10,705 nt of DNA from Auxenochlorella pyrenoidosa. Lineage: Eukaryota > Chlorophyta > Trebouxiophyceae > Chlorellales > Chlorellaceae. The stretch is taken from contig KQ481938.1 in the NCBI GenBank assembly GCA_001430745.1, positions 196,652 to 207,356 on the forward strand, written 5' to 3'. The notes below the pieces were generated by a model. It saw nothing but the letters and a program-made list of their open reading frames with translations, made no database searches and was not told where the DNA came from. Below are positions 1 through 9,148 of this stretch, piece after piece. The position numbers were made by a program, and so were the translations under genes. The first letter of the stretch is position 1; every line of letters begins with the position of its first letter.

Positions 1-21
1 CGCCTCCACCCCATCCCGCAG

Positions 22-865
22 GGCAACTGCGCGCGCTTCATCAACCACTCGTGCGAGCCCAACTGCTACACAGCCATCCTGGTGGACATACGGTCGGGTG
101 CGTGCCCTGGCAGCCAGCGCAAAGCCTGCAGTGCAGGGAGCCTCGTAGAGCTTCGGTGCCTGATCTAAGCGCGGGCAAGCTCCCCAGGACCGGCGGCCGC
201 AGGCACCAGCCATGGGGCCGGGCAGGAGGCAGCCCGCCCTGACGGCGCTCGCGGGCGGGGGCCTGGGCGGCGGCGTCATGCATGGAAGCAATCGACCTGA
301 GCCTGCGCCTGTCGGGGCGCATTTCCAGGGTTCCCTCCCCCCCAATCCCCACCCACTCTGCCCTCGTGCTCCCCCGCCGCCCTGCCACCCCCCCACCAGG
401 CGAGCGCTCCATCGGCATCTTTGCCAAGTGCGACATTGCGCAGGGGGAGGAGCTGACCTACCACTACATGGTGGGTCTATCACACATCATTGCACGCCTT
501 TATTTTTATGCACCATTACATGTCACTGCATGCCACTGCATGGTGCGGCGCCGCCGCCCGCACTCTTTCAAGGGCGGCTGCTTCTAGGCAAAACGGCCGC
601 CCGCAGCGCCTCCCGCCGCCTGCGTGCCTCCACGGCCTGCACCCCGGCGTTCCTTTCATGCCACCTGCGCCCTGCGCTGCCCCGCGTCCAGAAGCCGGTG
701 CATGCTGCCAGCACGCCCTGTCGGCTGTTCGCTTTAAGCCCTGCACCCAGTCGACGCCAGCTGCCCGGCCCTCCTTGTCTGCCCCGGCAGGTGGAAGAGG
801 AGCCTGATGGCGAGCCCATGCCCTGCCACTGCGGCGCCCGCAGCTGCACCGGCCGCATGAACTAG
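22..865 (+). CDS. SET-domain histone lysine methyltransferase (SET1/Trithorax type), C-terminal exons, 5' partial
   Basis: This is the C-terminal end of a histone lysine methyltransferase that would transfer methyl groups from S-adenosylmethionine to histone lysines in the nucleus. Three exons are visible: 22-97, 400-470 and 791-865. Exon 1 follows a CCCGCAG acceptor and encodes GNCARFINHSCEPNCYTAIL, the SAM-binding and pseudoknot motif NHSCxPN. It ends one base into a codon before GTGCGT. Exon 2 completes that codon as Gly and encodes ERSIGIFAK then GEELTYHY, the motif that holds the catalytic tyrosine. Exon 3 encodes a post-SET zinc motif, CHCGARSC, and stops at TAG right after RMN. Ending immediately after post-SET, together with NHSCEPNCY, fits SET1/Trithorax (H3K4-type) enzymes better than SET2/ASH1, but the substrate is inferred. 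The canonical Asp of ELTYDY is His here. The two introns (302 and 320 bases) are long for this window. Upstream exons lie outside it. Confidence 0.85.
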
Positions 866-1257
866 CCCAGCCCGGGCCTGCAGCCTGCCGACCCGGCGCG
901 CATCACCTGGAGAGCCGCATGGAGAGCCGCTGCCGCCGTCTGGGGCTCCCGGCTGACCGCTGCGCAGTACAAGCGGTCATGCAGACAACTGCACAGCGGC
1001 ACCGCGGCCATGCAGACAGCGCAGCTGGCCCCAGCAGTGCCAGCTGAGGCGGAGGCCTCTTGTGCGGCCGACCCATCTGTTTCGGGTGGCCCCCCCTTGT
1101 TCTGTACCGTACCAACACTCAGACCCTGCCCCCCACGACTGATGCCAAGTGAACCCTGCCACTCCTTCACCTGACTGTACCTCAGCCCTCCTCCTACTTG
1201 CGCCCTCAGTACGCCCCCTCAGCATTACTAGCACTGGGCACCTGTACGCAAAGCAGC

Positions 1258-1316
1258 CCTCTCTCCCTCTCCCCTCCTCTCCTCTCCTCTCCCCCTCTCC
1301 TCTCCGCCTGTCCTTC
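1258..1316. repeat. CT-rich (pyrimidine) microsatellite
   Basis: Almost pure C/T on the plus strand, built from CTCCT and CTCTCC units. It lies in the probable 3' untranslated region of the SET gene and is a simple, slippage-prone sequence. Confidence 0.85.
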
Positions 1317-1727
1317 CGCGCCCTCACCACCCCTCGCCGCCTGTAAGCAAGCAGCCCTCGGAGCGGCTTTGGCTGCCTTTTCATATCAGCTGTTCCCTTT
1401 TACCGCAATCCGCTCTTCATTCCCAGCGCAGGATGTGTGGCCTTTTGAACACAATTTTTGCTTCCCCCTGTCTCTTTGCCGCCATCTGCGGCACGCCTCG
1501 TCAGCTCTCCCGCCAACCTGGCGCATGTCTGCCGCTTGCAACTCCTCTGATCTCGCCACAAGGCAGCAGCCCCACTCTGTGCTGCGCAGCACCATGCAGC
1601 TGTGCCATGCTCGTGTGCTGGTGCGAAATCGCATGTACCTTTCAGCTGTCGCAACACCGACCTCAAGCGTGTGGCCAGGCCAAAGTGTCTGTGTCGCAAG
1701 TTCCATCGCGTTTAAGACAGACTTTAC

Positions 1728-1732
1728 TGTAA
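1728..1732 (+). terminator. Candidate TGTAA polyadenylation signal
   Basis: TGTAA is the usual near-upstream polyadenylation element in green algae. This copy lies 863 bases past the SET stop codon. An earlier copy at 1342-1346 is an alternative, and the sequence alone does not choose between them. Confidence 0.4.
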
Positions 1733-2036
1733 GCCCAAACAAGCAAGCAGGGCAGGGCGCGCCTTTGTCATTGGGCGACACGTGCACATAGAGCACAGGT
1801 GCAACGCCACTTGGCTATTATCATCTGCAAGCGGTGAACAAGATACAACAGCACAGTGCTGCATTGCAGCACATGAAACAACAGGGCCTTGAGGGCGTTA
1901 AGCACATGTCCCTTCTCAGGAAACCCTGCCAATTCGCACGGCTCTGAGCTCAGCCAGCCGCTCGGGTTAAGCGCAGCAAGCAGCGCAACAGCGCGCAGCC
2001 ACGGGCGCCCGCACTCGCCGGCCCTCGTGCCGGCGC

Positions 2037-3937
2037 TCACAGCTCTGCCAGCAGCAGGGTGCGCCCCCCCAGCGCCTCTGCAAGCGCGGGGTTGATGACA
2101 GGCCGCCAGGCAGAGTCCAGAATGCGCTGCGGGCAGCCATCGCAAGTTAGTCTGGTTAGTCCAGTTAGTCGAGTTAGTCTAGTTTCACAAGTTGCGGACA
2201 GCCATCACAGCCAGATGCGTGCCGTCAGGCAGTGCCGAGCAGGGCCAGTCGCCGGCAGGCCGGGCTGGCGCTGGCAGCCCCTCCCACCGGCAGGACAGGC
2301 GCAGCGACGACAGCGGGCTGACGCACTCGCACAAGCGGTGCTTTCATAGCCCGCCGTGCCTCTGCAGCCATGGTGGCTGCACGCCCCGCCTCTGCCACAC
2401 AGCGTTCGGTCCACGGGGCCCAAGGCAGCGGGCAGCAGAGCAGCCTCCGTGCCCCCTGCTTGCCTGCGCCTCTGCCAGGATGGCGCCGTCATCCTCGCCC
2501 AGCAGCGCCCGCATCAGGCACAGCATGCAGCGGCGGCAGACCTCATCGCACTGCGTGGCCCGGGCGGGCAAGGTGTGCGAGAATTTGGGGCCGTGTGAGC
2601 AGAGCAGCTGCCATGTCGGTGCCCTGGGAAGCCTAGCTAACCGGGTTGTGGCCTTCGCTGCAGGCTCCCTGGCATGATGGCTGCTGGGCCAGGCAGCAGC
2701 AGGCTGGTGGGCAGGCAGACCCCAGACCCCAACACACAGAACACAGCAGGCCACGTCGAGAGAGCATGCCGGGCATCAGCAGGGGCGTGGCCCCGGGTGG
2801 CGAAGCGGGTGCGAGGGCACAGGCCAGCCTGCCCACCCACCAGGTGCCAGGTGCTGGCGGCACGGTCGACATAGTACATCTCTCGCCTCTGGATGTGCAC
2901 GCAGCAGCGCGCGCAGGGCAGCTCGCCCGCGTGCTGCGCCGCCTGGCGAGGCGCAAAGTAGAATTGCTGCGGGCGGCGGCGGCAGGGTGTGGGTTTGGGG
3001 TGTGAAGTGGGGTGCGTGGGTAGGTGCGTGGGTGGGGTGGGGCGGTGGGGGGGCCGCAAGGTGGGCGGGCTGCAGGGCTGTCCGGCGGGGCGCTCCCTCT
3101 GTTGGCACCCCAAAGGCAGAAGGCAGGTCCAGATTGCTACTGGTGCGGGTGAGGCAGGCAGTGGACCAGCAGAGGGCTGGCCCTCTTGCCGCGTGTTCAA
3201 CCCCCGGGGACAGAGCTAAGGCCCGAGAGGCACCCTGTCGTCCCCACCCCTGGTGGCGCCCCTCGCTGTGCACAGGTGGCGCATCCTGCCGCGCCCCGCC
3301 CGGTGCCTAGCACCGCAAACAACTCGCACACTCGCGCAAGCAGCGGCGGGACAGGCATGGGTGCAGGCGGGGACCCACCTGCGCCGCGCGCGCGCCCCGC
3401 CGCACCTCGCCTCGCCTGTTGAGGACGAGCAGGGCGGCCGAGAAGGCATGCTCGTCCGCAAAGTCACGGGCTGCGACGGCGGCGCGCCGCTTGGCCGCCG
3501 CGTCTGCAGGCAGGACGCCGTGGATTAGACGTGTCCATGTTCAGAACCGTGGTCATGCCCGAGCAATAGCGGGTGGGTACGAGCTGGCTGGATGTAATCT
3601 CAGGTGGCGGCAGCGGGAGGCGCCAAAGGGTCGCAAACGCGTTGCGTTTAAACGACTTGCTGACCTGGCCTGTTCACAACCGAAGCAAGACCAGCCAGCC
3701 CAACGTCCATCACTCACCCTGAGACCACTGCTGGAACATTGCGTCCACAGAAGAGAGCTCCCTGGCCAGGCTGCCATGCAGGGGCGGCGGGACGGTGTCC
3801 CCGCCGGCGCCGCCACCACGTGCACCCTTGAGCGGCGATCCCAGCTTTTGGCGACCGTGCAGCCGCTGCGGCCTCTGCGGGACTGCTTTTAGCAGTAGCA
3901 GGTCTGCAAGCGTCTGAGGAAGGTCTGCGTCGGCCAT
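2037..3937 (-). CDS. Cysteine-rich protein of unknown family (spliced, about six exons)
   Basis: I do not recognise this family. The model, read on the minus strand, has exons 3937-3718, 3503-3379, 2966-2841, 2607-2464, about 2340-2209, and 2126-2037. It starts MADADLPQTLADLLLLK and ends GGRTLLLAEL plus TGA, about 258 residues. The first three junctions are in phase with GTGAGT and GTGGGT donors and CAG acceptors. Exon 2 is a charged helix (AAAKRRAAVAARDFADEHAF). Exons 3 and 4 carry closely spaced cysteines, LPCARCCVHIQRREMYYVD and then CDEVCRRCMLC, which suggest a zinc-binding fold (inference). Exon 4 seems to end at a GC donor (CAG then GCAAGC). The start of exon 5 is weak, because the only in-phase acceptor I see is GAAAG with no pyrimidine tract. 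The last intron holds four CTAAC branch-point-like units. The start codon was chosen because it opens the first well-spliced exon. The gene is divergent from the plus-strand gene at 4164. Confidence 0.6.
2146..2181 (-). repeat. Four 9-bp tandem repeats carrying CTAAC branch-point-like motifs
   Basis: On the plus strand there are four units of GTTAGTC followed by two variable bases (TG, CA, GA, TA), at 2146-2154, 2155-2163, 2164-2172 and 2173-2181. On the minus, gene-sense strand each unit contains CTAAC preceded by GA, a good match to a spliceosomal branch point. They lie inside the proposed last intron (2208-2127), with the candidate branch adenines about 20, 29, 38 and 47 bases before the acceptor. 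Confidence 0.85.
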
Positions 3938-4163
3938 GGTGGGGCCGCGGGGTGGGTGTCGGGGAAGAGAGAGAGGTGCGGGTCGACTGGGTGTCGGCTG
4001 TATGTTTACAACAGTAAGTGCACTTGATCGGGGCACGAAGAACATCGCGCAGCCGTGCGGCTGCGATGATGAAACCCGTTTCGCGCCCGTCCCTCGCCAC
4101 CCACAATTTTCACTGAGACCTTCATTTTCGGTATCTTATCGTGATCTGTAGTCTGTCACTGCG
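3938..4163. promoter_or_regulatory. Divergent promoter region (226 bases)
   Basis: This short gap separates the ATG of the minus-strand cysteine-rich gene (3937-3935) from the ATG of the plus-strand gene (4164). It must contain both 5' untranslated regions and probably a shared promoter. The right half, around 4100-4150, is less GC-rich than its surroundings. No clear TATA box is seen. Confidence 0.5.
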
Positions 4164-7119
4164 ATGGAGCAGGCTGCGTGTGCCAGTGGCCTCGCCGCAG
4201 AACTTGGGGCTCTGGGCTCCCGCCAGGTATGTTTCCACATGGCAAACGAGCGCTGAGGGCTGATAATGGCGGTAGATAGCGGCGCCCTTTCTCCCAAGGC
4301 TCCGGCATCCCCCACACCTACTTCCTGGGCCGCCCCGCCCGCCGCTCCCGCCCTCGCAACCTGCAGGTGGCGCTGCCGCTGTCGCCGCGAGGCAAGCTGC
4401 ACACCACAGTCCTGCAGTTGGGCTTCGGCAGCGACAGCGCAACCGAAGCTGCAGCTGCATCGGTGGCAGGAGATGACTCACGGTGCCTGCTGTCGGCAGG
4501 CAGCAGACAGACTGCTGCTCAGGTGAGCTGTGGGAGGGATGCCCGCCCTTGCTTGCATGCGGGTGAGAGAGCTAGAGCATCAGGTGCCTCCTGCATGCTG
4601 CAGAACTTGTCCCCTGCGCCTGCCTCCTGTCCACCTGGCAGGCTTGGGCGGACCTCCCACCTACCTGGGGTGCTTCTTCTTTGCGCCCTCGTGAGGGCCA
4701 GGGCCAGCAGCGACGCCAGCACCCCCAGCACCTGCAGCAGCCCCGCCTCTCCACTTTTGCTGCAGCAGCGGGGCCCGGCAGCAGCCAGAGGACCAGCCAG
4801 GGACCTGCCTCTGCCGCTGGCCGCCCGCCGCTGCCACGCTCAGCCTCAGCCCCGGCGCCTCTCGCAGCTGCTCTGCCTGCCTCCACAGGCCTCCCTGCAC
4901 CCAGCCCCTCTGGCTTGCCAGCACAGCAGGCAGGAGGAGCGCCTGTGGCGCCGCCATCGCATCGCAGGCACAGCAGGAAGCCGCAGCGCCCACTGCAGGC
5001 ACAGCAGGCACAGCAGCGTCAGCTGCCCACTGACATCATGATGATCGGCCTGCAAGAGGGCCAGGCCGGCGGTAGCAGTGGCGAGGAAGAGGTAGCCGAA
5101 CTGCTGCGCCAGCCGTCCTCCCGCAGCCAGCGGCACCGGGCCGCATCCACGGGTGCGCCGCCCGCCGCGGTCTGCCTGCTATGCCTGGTCTGCCTGCCTT
5201 GCTCTGCTTCACATGCCTGCTGCGCCTGCTGTTACATCTGTTCACACGCAATGCAAAAGCCCACTGCTGCGCCCTTCAAGGGCCGCCCCCGCCTCCCTGC
5301 AGCCAGCGGACGCAGCGGCGCCGGCAGCCGAGGCTGGACCGCTTTCACGGCATTCGGCATCAGGAACAGGCAGGCTGTGCGGGCGGCGCACCCACAAGCA
5401 GGCGCAGGGGACGTCGAGAAGGTGGGCAGGCACCCGGGCCGCCCGGCTGTGCCGCACTTTGGCGGTGCAGCCCTGCAGGAGCCGCAGCACACTTATGCTC
5501 TGGATGGGCACGACCAGGGGCCAGCAGCTCACCCTGACTTGCTAGGGCGTTAGGGCTACAGTGCTGACTGGGCAGCGGCGCCCTCTGCCCCATCTCACCC
5601 CGCAGCTGCTGGGCCAGCTCTGGGCTGCAATGCCACATGAGGAGAGAGCCCAGTACAAAGAGCTTGCTGCCCGGGTGGGCGCTGGCGGGACGGCTGCTGC
5701 GGCTGCCGACAAGTGAGGGTGCGGGCCTGCAAGACCGCCCTGCCTGTCCTGCCTGTCTCGCGTGTCCTGCTGGTCCTCTTGGGAGGTGGGGTGGGCCCAC
5801 CCCACACCGGGGTGGGGTGGGGTGGGGGGTGGAGGGGACGGGGGCGCTAGGTTTGCTGCCAGGCAAGGGTGCCTCATCCTTGTGATGCCCTTTGTGCCTC
5901 CTCTGCAGCGCTGTGGATAGTGCAGTGTGCCCGCTTCACGAATCCTGCGCAGGAGTGTGTGAGTGCCGTCGTCCCATGCACACCCTCATCCCCCACTCTG
6001 CAGCAGCGGCGGCGATGCAGAGCCAGGAGAGATCGGCGCCCCCCCGGCAGAGGAGCGCCCACAGGCGAGCCGGGCGCCGAAACAGTGATGGATGCACTGC
6101 TGCGCACATGTGCAGCAAGCCGCAGCCCGCCAAGCTGCTTGTTTAGCAGGCGCGCTGTGCCGGGGGCCAGGCCCACATAGACGACACCTAAGAGTGCTAC
6201 GCGCACGCCGCAACAGCCCATCGTCACAGCCCGACCCCCGCTCTGGCTCGCAGCGTGCCTCCCGACACAACTCCCTGTACGAGGGCCTCTTTGTCACCAG
6301 CCAAGGTCAGGCCTGGGGCCCTGCCCGCCCTCGCAACGCATCACCTGCTGACACCCCCACTCAGAATGGCCCCCGTGGTGGGCATGACGTGTTGCCTGGC
6401 ACGCAGGCTCCTGATACGTGGGAGCACCGATCATGCAATCTCACCATCTGCCTGTCCTAGTGTCAGCGCAGCCACCAACCAGGCCTGGCGTCGCCTGATT
6501 TCCATTTGCAGATGAGGACGATGGCGAGGGCGAGGCTGGGAGTGACGCCGACAGCGCGCGCAGCGGGCATGCCCTGCAGCGGGGCCTACAGTGCGCCTCG
6601 AGCACGTGAGCAACGCGTCCTGATGCGAGGCCCTGTTGGCAGATGCCTGCTGGGCAGTGCGCAGCCGCTCTTGCCCCAGGTGCTCGGACCAACACCAGCC
6701 AGCTTGCGCGTTTATGAGCGACCCCATGGCTGCTGCCTTGGTCTGGAAACGCTGCAGGGGCGCCGCAAAGCGGGTTCGCGGCCAGGCCGGGGGCGGCGAG
6801 GTGGGCGCAGGCTCTGCTGCTGCCAAGCGCGGCAGGCCCGGTGAGTAGGCTCGTCAATGCTCAGCGCACCATTGAGTGGTGTCTCATGTCTGTGCGCAGC
6901 GTTGCGACTGCTGACGGGCTTCACACCCCGGCGCTGGTTGAGCGCAAAGCCTGCGCACAACCACCCGTCTTCCCTGCAGGGCTGTCGCGTGCAGCAAGCG
7001 CGTCCTCCCCCGGCGCAGCAGCCGGCCTGGCAGGGCTGGACGCCTCGCTGCAGCTGCTGGCACAGATGTCGCCTGCTGAGGCTGCTGTGGCAGAGATCCT
7101 GGCCGGACCCGCATTGTGA
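4164..7119 (+). CDS. Low-complexity nuclear-type protein with HMG-box-like segment and AT-hook-like motif (spliced)
   Basis: Probably a chromatin-associated protein of about 570 residues; the function is inferred. Well-supported exons: 4164-4226 (MEQAACASGL), 4280-4522 (contains GSGIPHTYFLG), 4642-5152 (Gln/Pro/Ala-rich, then DIMMIGLQEG), 5606-5712, 5909-5958, 6512-6605 (DEDDGEGEAGSDADSARSG, acidic), 6680-6840 (ends AAAKRGRP) and 6980-7119 (ends AAVAEILAGPAL, TGA). Exon 6254-6305 (RASRHNSLYEGLFVTSQ) may begin further left. Less certain are exon 4 (5303 or 5307 to 5421), exon 5 (from 5479) and the end of exon 8 (6004 to about 6140). Exon 5606-5712 encodes LLGQLWAAMPHEERAQYKEL, which resembles the second half of an HMG box, the minor-groove DNA-binding fold. 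The first half is unclear and split between frames. KRGRPG resembles an AT hook. The start ATG opens a short exon with a GTATGT donor. The first intron would be only 53 bases with a TAG acceptor. Confidence 0.6.
5606..5712 (+). other. Exon with HMG-box-like C-terminal half
   Basis: It follows a CCCCGCAG acceptor and ends before GTGAGG, two bases into a codon. The residues LLGQLWAAMPHEERAQYKEL match the HMG pattern of a leucine/tryptophan helix, a short turn, then a Glu/Arg-rich helix with Tyr. The third helix appears short, since it runs into Gly and Ala. The family call rests on pattern only. Confidence 0.5.
5786..5805. repeat. Perfect 20-base palindrome in an intron
   Basis: GTGGGGTGGG is followed directly by its reverse complement, CCCACCCCAC, with no spacer. 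It lies in the intron 5713-5908 of the HMG-like gene. Confidence 0.9.
5810..5845 (+). other. Potential G-quadruplex
   Basis: Starting in GGGGTGGGGTGGGGTGGGG, this run has at least four tracts of three or more G with one-base loops, followed by further G tracts. It lies just after the palindrome in the same intron, on the coding strand, so both DNA and RNA quadruplexes are conceivable. Confidence 0.7.
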
Positions 7120-7496
7120 CCGGCCTGGCACACTAGGGCACGGGCCGGCAGCAGAAGTGTAGCAACTCTAGACCAGCAGGATCTGGCAACAGCGACAGCA
7201 GCGGGCAGAGCAGGCACGCCGTCCATGAGGGTTCTGCAAGTTCAAGAACGATCCAAAAGTTCTTCAAGGCCAAAGCCTGTCTACTCTCCTAGTTTTCCAA
7301 ACATGGCAGGCCAGCACTGTCAAATAGTCACGTGTTCAGATGTACAAGATGCTGAGGCGGAGCACCGCCTCCCCACAGCAGGCGGCGGCACTTGCAGGAC
7401 TAGCCTCCGTGCCTGCCACTCCATGCCGCCTCCCTCAATTGTTTCAATACCGCGTTGTGTGATCATCGGGCTTGGATACAGCTGCAGCAAGCCACT
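7120..7496 (+). other. Intergenic region between tandem genes
   Basis: It lies between the stop of the HMG-like gene and the first ATG of the next plus-strand gene. It should contain the 3' untranslated region of the first and the promoter of the second. I see no TGTAA here; the nearest is at 7595-7599, inside the next gene. No credible coding exon was found. Confidence 0.5.
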
Positions 7497-9148
7497 ATGG
7501 ATGAGACACGGAACTCGGGAGGCGCAGGGCGCGCGATACAGCCGGCGTTCTCGGTACCTGTACATTCTGTGGAGCAGGCAAATCCACAGCCACATGTAAT
7601 GCGCCTGCGCAGCGACCACCCGCAAGTGGAACTGTCGTGGAGCACGCAGCTTTTTTCGGAGCGGCCCAAGGTGCGCGATGTAAAGGGTAGATCGTCAATC
7701 CAGCATGTGTTCAGCTGCAGCAGCTGCGTCACGTCTATTATGGCGCCGCCGCGGCTGCTGCCGCCACAGCGGCCGTGAAAGTCCCACCTCTTGGCCCTGC
7801 TGCGCTCGCAGCCCGACGTGCTGAAGCTCCGCAAGCGGGTGACAGCCTGGCCGTTGGAGTTCACATTCAAGGTGCGTGCTGTGAGGAGCAGGCTGCGCAC
7901 ACGTGTGGAAGCATGCGTGAGGGCCAGCCAGGCACAGCCGGTGCCACCGGGCCCGGTGCAGAGGGAGGCCCACTCCTCATCTGGCCCCTTGCCAAGCCCT
8001 GCGCCCCGCAGGCTGACTATACAACTGCCACCCGGGACTTCTCCTATGGCCTCATGTGCAGAGATGCGGTGGTGGGTGCTGGCACCAGGGTTGGTGCCAT
8101 CGGGTGGGGCGCTCTCGTCGATACTGTCTTTGAGAGCACGCTGCGCCACCCGCCCGCGCCTGCTACGCCACGCTCGCCCGCCTGCCCAATGCGCGGTCCC
8201 CGCCCCCGCTGCCACCACAGGTGAAGGGCGACATCACCATCAACATGCCGCAGCAGCAGGTGCAGTACCGCAAGAAGCTGCCGCTGTCTGGAGGGGCAGT
8301 ACTGGTGGTGGACGCCTCCTGCAGGCTGGAAGGTGCGGCCCCCCACCTGCAGCCCCTGGGCCCGGATTGGGCTCCCTGGGGTGTACCTGCTTGCTTGTGG
8401 AGAACCCATGGCGCACCGCATGCTCGCCCCAGCGCCTGCTGCGCCGCTCCTAGGGCCGTTGCTTGGCCTGCACTCTGTGCCCGCCAGCCGAGCCTGCAGC
8501 GCCCTCCGCGGCGTGCTCACACCCCCGCGGCCCGCCCTCCCACGCTTCGCTCTTCAGGCCAGAAGCTGCGCCCCGACTTTGCGCTCTCCTTTGAGTTTGG
8601 CACGCACAGCAGCGCGCGCGGCGACGGCAGCGCCGTCTTTGTGGCCGGCGGCCACGGCGGCGGCTCCTTTGACGTGCAGCAGCGGTTTAAGGTGGCCAAG
8701 GGCATGGCACTCGAGGTGGGGCGGGCCCGCGGCTGCCTGGCTCTGCGCCTGGCTCTGCGCCTTGTCAGCGCCTGCCTCTGCCCTGGCCGCCTGGCTCTGC
8801 CCGGGCTGCCTGCTGGCTGTGCGTGCGCGATGAGGCTGGCTTGCCTGTCCAGCCCCTGCCGGGGCAGAGGTCAGTCAGAAGCCGATCTGGGTGATTTTAC
8901 AGCACCCGCCCGCCCCGCTCCCTGCCTGCCAACCCTGCCGCGCCCCTTGGCTGAGTGCGCCGGCTGAGCGTGTTGGCTCAGGCTTTGGTTTACCTATTGG
9001 CTCACGCCTTGGCTCATCGCAGGTGTGCGGCAACGTGCGGCTGCCGTCCCCCGCGGCGCGCTACTCCCCCGAGAGCGGGCAGCTGGTGCTTGGGGAGGGG
9101 GCCCTGTGCCTGCACGTGGCGCAGGTCAACGCGGTGGTACACGTGTGA
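7497..9148 (+). CDS. Beta-strand-rich protein, possibly a plastid outer-envelope-type barrel (six exons)
   Basis: Six exons join in phase: 7497-7670, 7812-7871, 8012-8071, 8221-8332, 8558-8715 and 9023-9148, giving about 229 residues from MDETRNSGG to AQVNAVVHV, then TGA. Donors are GTGCGC, GTGCGT, GTGGGT, GTGCGG and GTGGGG, and every acceptor is CAG. The protein has no membrane helix or obvious targeting peptide. It shows repeated alternating-hydrophobic strands, such as VELSWSTQLF, WPLEFTFK, GDITINM, GGAVLVVDASCRL and PDFALSFEF, a pattern typical of beta-barrels. Faint resemblance to plant chloroplast outer-envelope pore proteins is only an impression; a soluble beta-sandwich is equally possible. 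A second in-frame ATG at 7599 (residue 35) could be the true start, as the strand-rich part begins just after it. Exon 5 has a Gly/Ala-rich loop (VAGGHGGG). The gene is in tandem with the upstream gene. Confidence 0.72.
8736..8759 (+). repeat. Two tandem copies of a 12-base unit
   Basis: CCTGGCTCTGCG occurs twice in a row in intron 8716-9022, and a related CCTGGCTCTGCC follows near 8791. It is probably a slippage repeat. Confidence 0.85.

Larger units (their letters stand above)
866..2036. other. Convergent 3' flank of the SET gene and the cysteine-rich gene
   Basis: I see no coding exon with credible splice signals here. The left part is most likely the 3' untranslated region of the SET gene, which could end after TGTAA at 1342-1346 or at 1728-1732. 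The right part would hold the 3' end of the minus-strand gene. I found no minus-strand TGTAA between 1500 and 2036, so its end is unmarked. Open frames across this stretch are low-complexity or lack support. Confidence 0.5.

Noticed and set aside
212..790. Continuous plus-strand frame leading into the final SET exon
   Set aside because: The stretch before 791 is Pro/His/Cys-rich with no SET similarity. The SET motifs require exons 22-97 and 400-470 joined in phase to 791-865.
977..1384. 135-codon minus-strand open frame with an Arg/Glu/Gly stretch
   Set aside because: The charged stretch is simply the CT-rich microsatellite read on the other strand, and no splice or start context supports it.
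5153..5302. Read-through of the long Gln/Ser-rich exon past 5152
   Set aside because: The frame stays open, but the peptide becomes Cys/Leu-rich (VCLLCLVCLPCS) with simple CTGCCTGC-like DNA. A GTGCGC donor and a CCCTGCAG acceptor bracket it as an intron.
7463..8218. 251-codon minus-strand open frame opposite the beta-rich gene
   Set aside because: It is antisense to three in-phase exons, covers their introns without splice logic, and has the Arg/Ala/Gly-rich composition of a GC-rich shadow frame.
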